Below are positions 63,534 through 64,000 of a stretch of 64,000 nt of DNA, one piece after another. The stretch spans positions 1,914,780 through 1,978,779 of the forward strand of contig CM001167.1 in assembly GCA_000212915.1 (NCBI GenBank), in the 5' to 3' direction. The notes below the pieces were generated by a model. The model saw nothing but the letters and a program-made list of their open reading frames with translations, was not told the DNA's origin and did no database searches. How positions within the stretch are numbered: position 1 is the stretch's first letter; the number at the start of each line of letters is the position of its first letter. The translations under genes were made by a program, and so were the position numbers. Source of the stretch: Bacteroides coprosuis DSM 18011. Its GTDB lineage: Bacteria > Bacteroidota > Bacteroidia > Bacteroidales > Bacteroidaceae.

Positions 63534-63919
63534 CCTTTTCTACTTTTTATAAATCTTACTAAAACATAAGCTAAGGTAAAAATTTATTTATGAATTATGC
63601 ATAAAACCCGTAGCATCTTGATGCTATAGCCTAATAATAATTGATATAAAACAGTACTACTCTCCTTCCTGTTTTCACAAACTCTCCCCACTTTTAGAAC
63701 TTATAGGAAAAATCATTTCAAATAGTGTGTATTCTCGTATCACCCAACTAATCTATAGGCTGAATCTAAAAAACCTCTAGATTGTAAAAAATTAGAAGTA
63801 CTCAAAAAGTGATTCAAGGAGAAACTAGAGTCGTACAGACATTGATAAACAACTCGTTAGATAAATACAATCCTTTCTCAAGAATTCTTAGCTGTTTGCT
63901 TTGCTTCCTTGTATTTTTA
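63534..63919. other. Intergenic region
   Basis: AT-rich; no gene or repeat could be recognised. Confidence 0.4.
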
Positions 63920-64000
63920 TTATATTTTGCAGTATGAATCTAAAAAACCAATACCCATGACAATATATATAAGACCGAGCAAGGCTGTCATTATCTTTAC
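63920..64000 (-). CDS. Possible membrane protein, C-terminal end only
   Basis: The last 26 codons of a frame entering from the right edge, reading MTALLGLIYIVMGIGFLDSY then CKI and a TAA. One hydrophobic helix is visible. It is too short to assign, and may begin at the internal Met. Confidence 0.35.
   Translation of the reverse strand, partial: VKIMTALLGLIYIVMGIGFLDSYCKI

Overview
This window reads as chromosome from a low-GC member of the Bacteroidales. The evidence is a SusC/SusD pair, lipoprotein signal peptides with short post-Cys acidic tails, promoter boxes of the Bacteroidetes TAnnTTTG type, Mfa/Fim-type fimbriae, a CTnDOT-like RteA/RteB pair and several IS families common in gut Bacteroidales. 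The species is not determined; the AT-rich backbone would fit something like Bacteroides coprosuis, but that is only a guess.

Layout. 1-9.6 kb: the end of an ABC transporter ATPase, then a 1,932-residue helicase/nuclease of the DUF4011-helicase-Vsr-DUF3320 type (a known phage-defence architecture), a small Cys-rich protein and a 400-residue protein with a HEPN-like RX4H motif. 9.1-17 kb: a DUF4377 lipoprotein, a CNNM/CBS membrane protein, a DedA protein, a HAD phosphatase, a gene split in two by an IS256-family element, a DUF6624 protein and a protein with a PD-(D/E)XK-like signature. 17.66-37.34 kb: a visibly more GC-rich island framed by two same-direction copies of one IS982-family element. 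The left copy is cut off by an ISAon1-type element. Inside lies a one-direction fimbrial operon (DUF3575, DUF3868, FimB/Mfa2 anchor, fimbrillin, 1.26-k-residue adhesin, three further subunits) followed by the rteA-rteB two-component genes, with no tetQ. 37.5-39.9 kb: an arsenic operon (ArsR, LMW-PTP-type arsenate reductase, small thioredoxin, ArsP-type permease) with two copies of a probable ArsR operator. 40.6-48 kb: a minimal SusC/SusD/glycoside-hydrolase locus. 48-54 kb: small membrane and lipoprotein genes, then a cobalamin riboswitch in front of a siderophore-type TonB receptor and a PepSY membrane protein. 54.5-64 kb: a group II PLP decarboxylase, tRNA-Lys, a 1.2-kb gene-poor stretch, a lipocalin-like lipoprotein, a hemolysin III protein, a MalY/PatB C-S lyase, a HutD-family protein with a metallophosphoesterase, a chloramphenicol-acetyltransferase-like enzyme and a rubredoxin.

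The most unusual signal is not a gene. Four intergenic regions, spread over 53 kb, carry arrays built on the 13-bp core TGACACCGACATG (or its complement) repeated at an exact 22-bp step, two helical turns. Some units are degenerate but keep the step, and one array ends in an inverted unit. This looks like a phased binding-site array for an unknown DNA-binding protein or a remnant of a repeat family. Other items worth following are a hairpin-rich non-coding stretch inside the fimbrial operon, the HEPN-like protein beside the defence-type helicase, and a 39-codon membrane ORF broken by one base in a homopolymer. All calls come from reading the sequence and from remembered family features; no database search or folding program was run.
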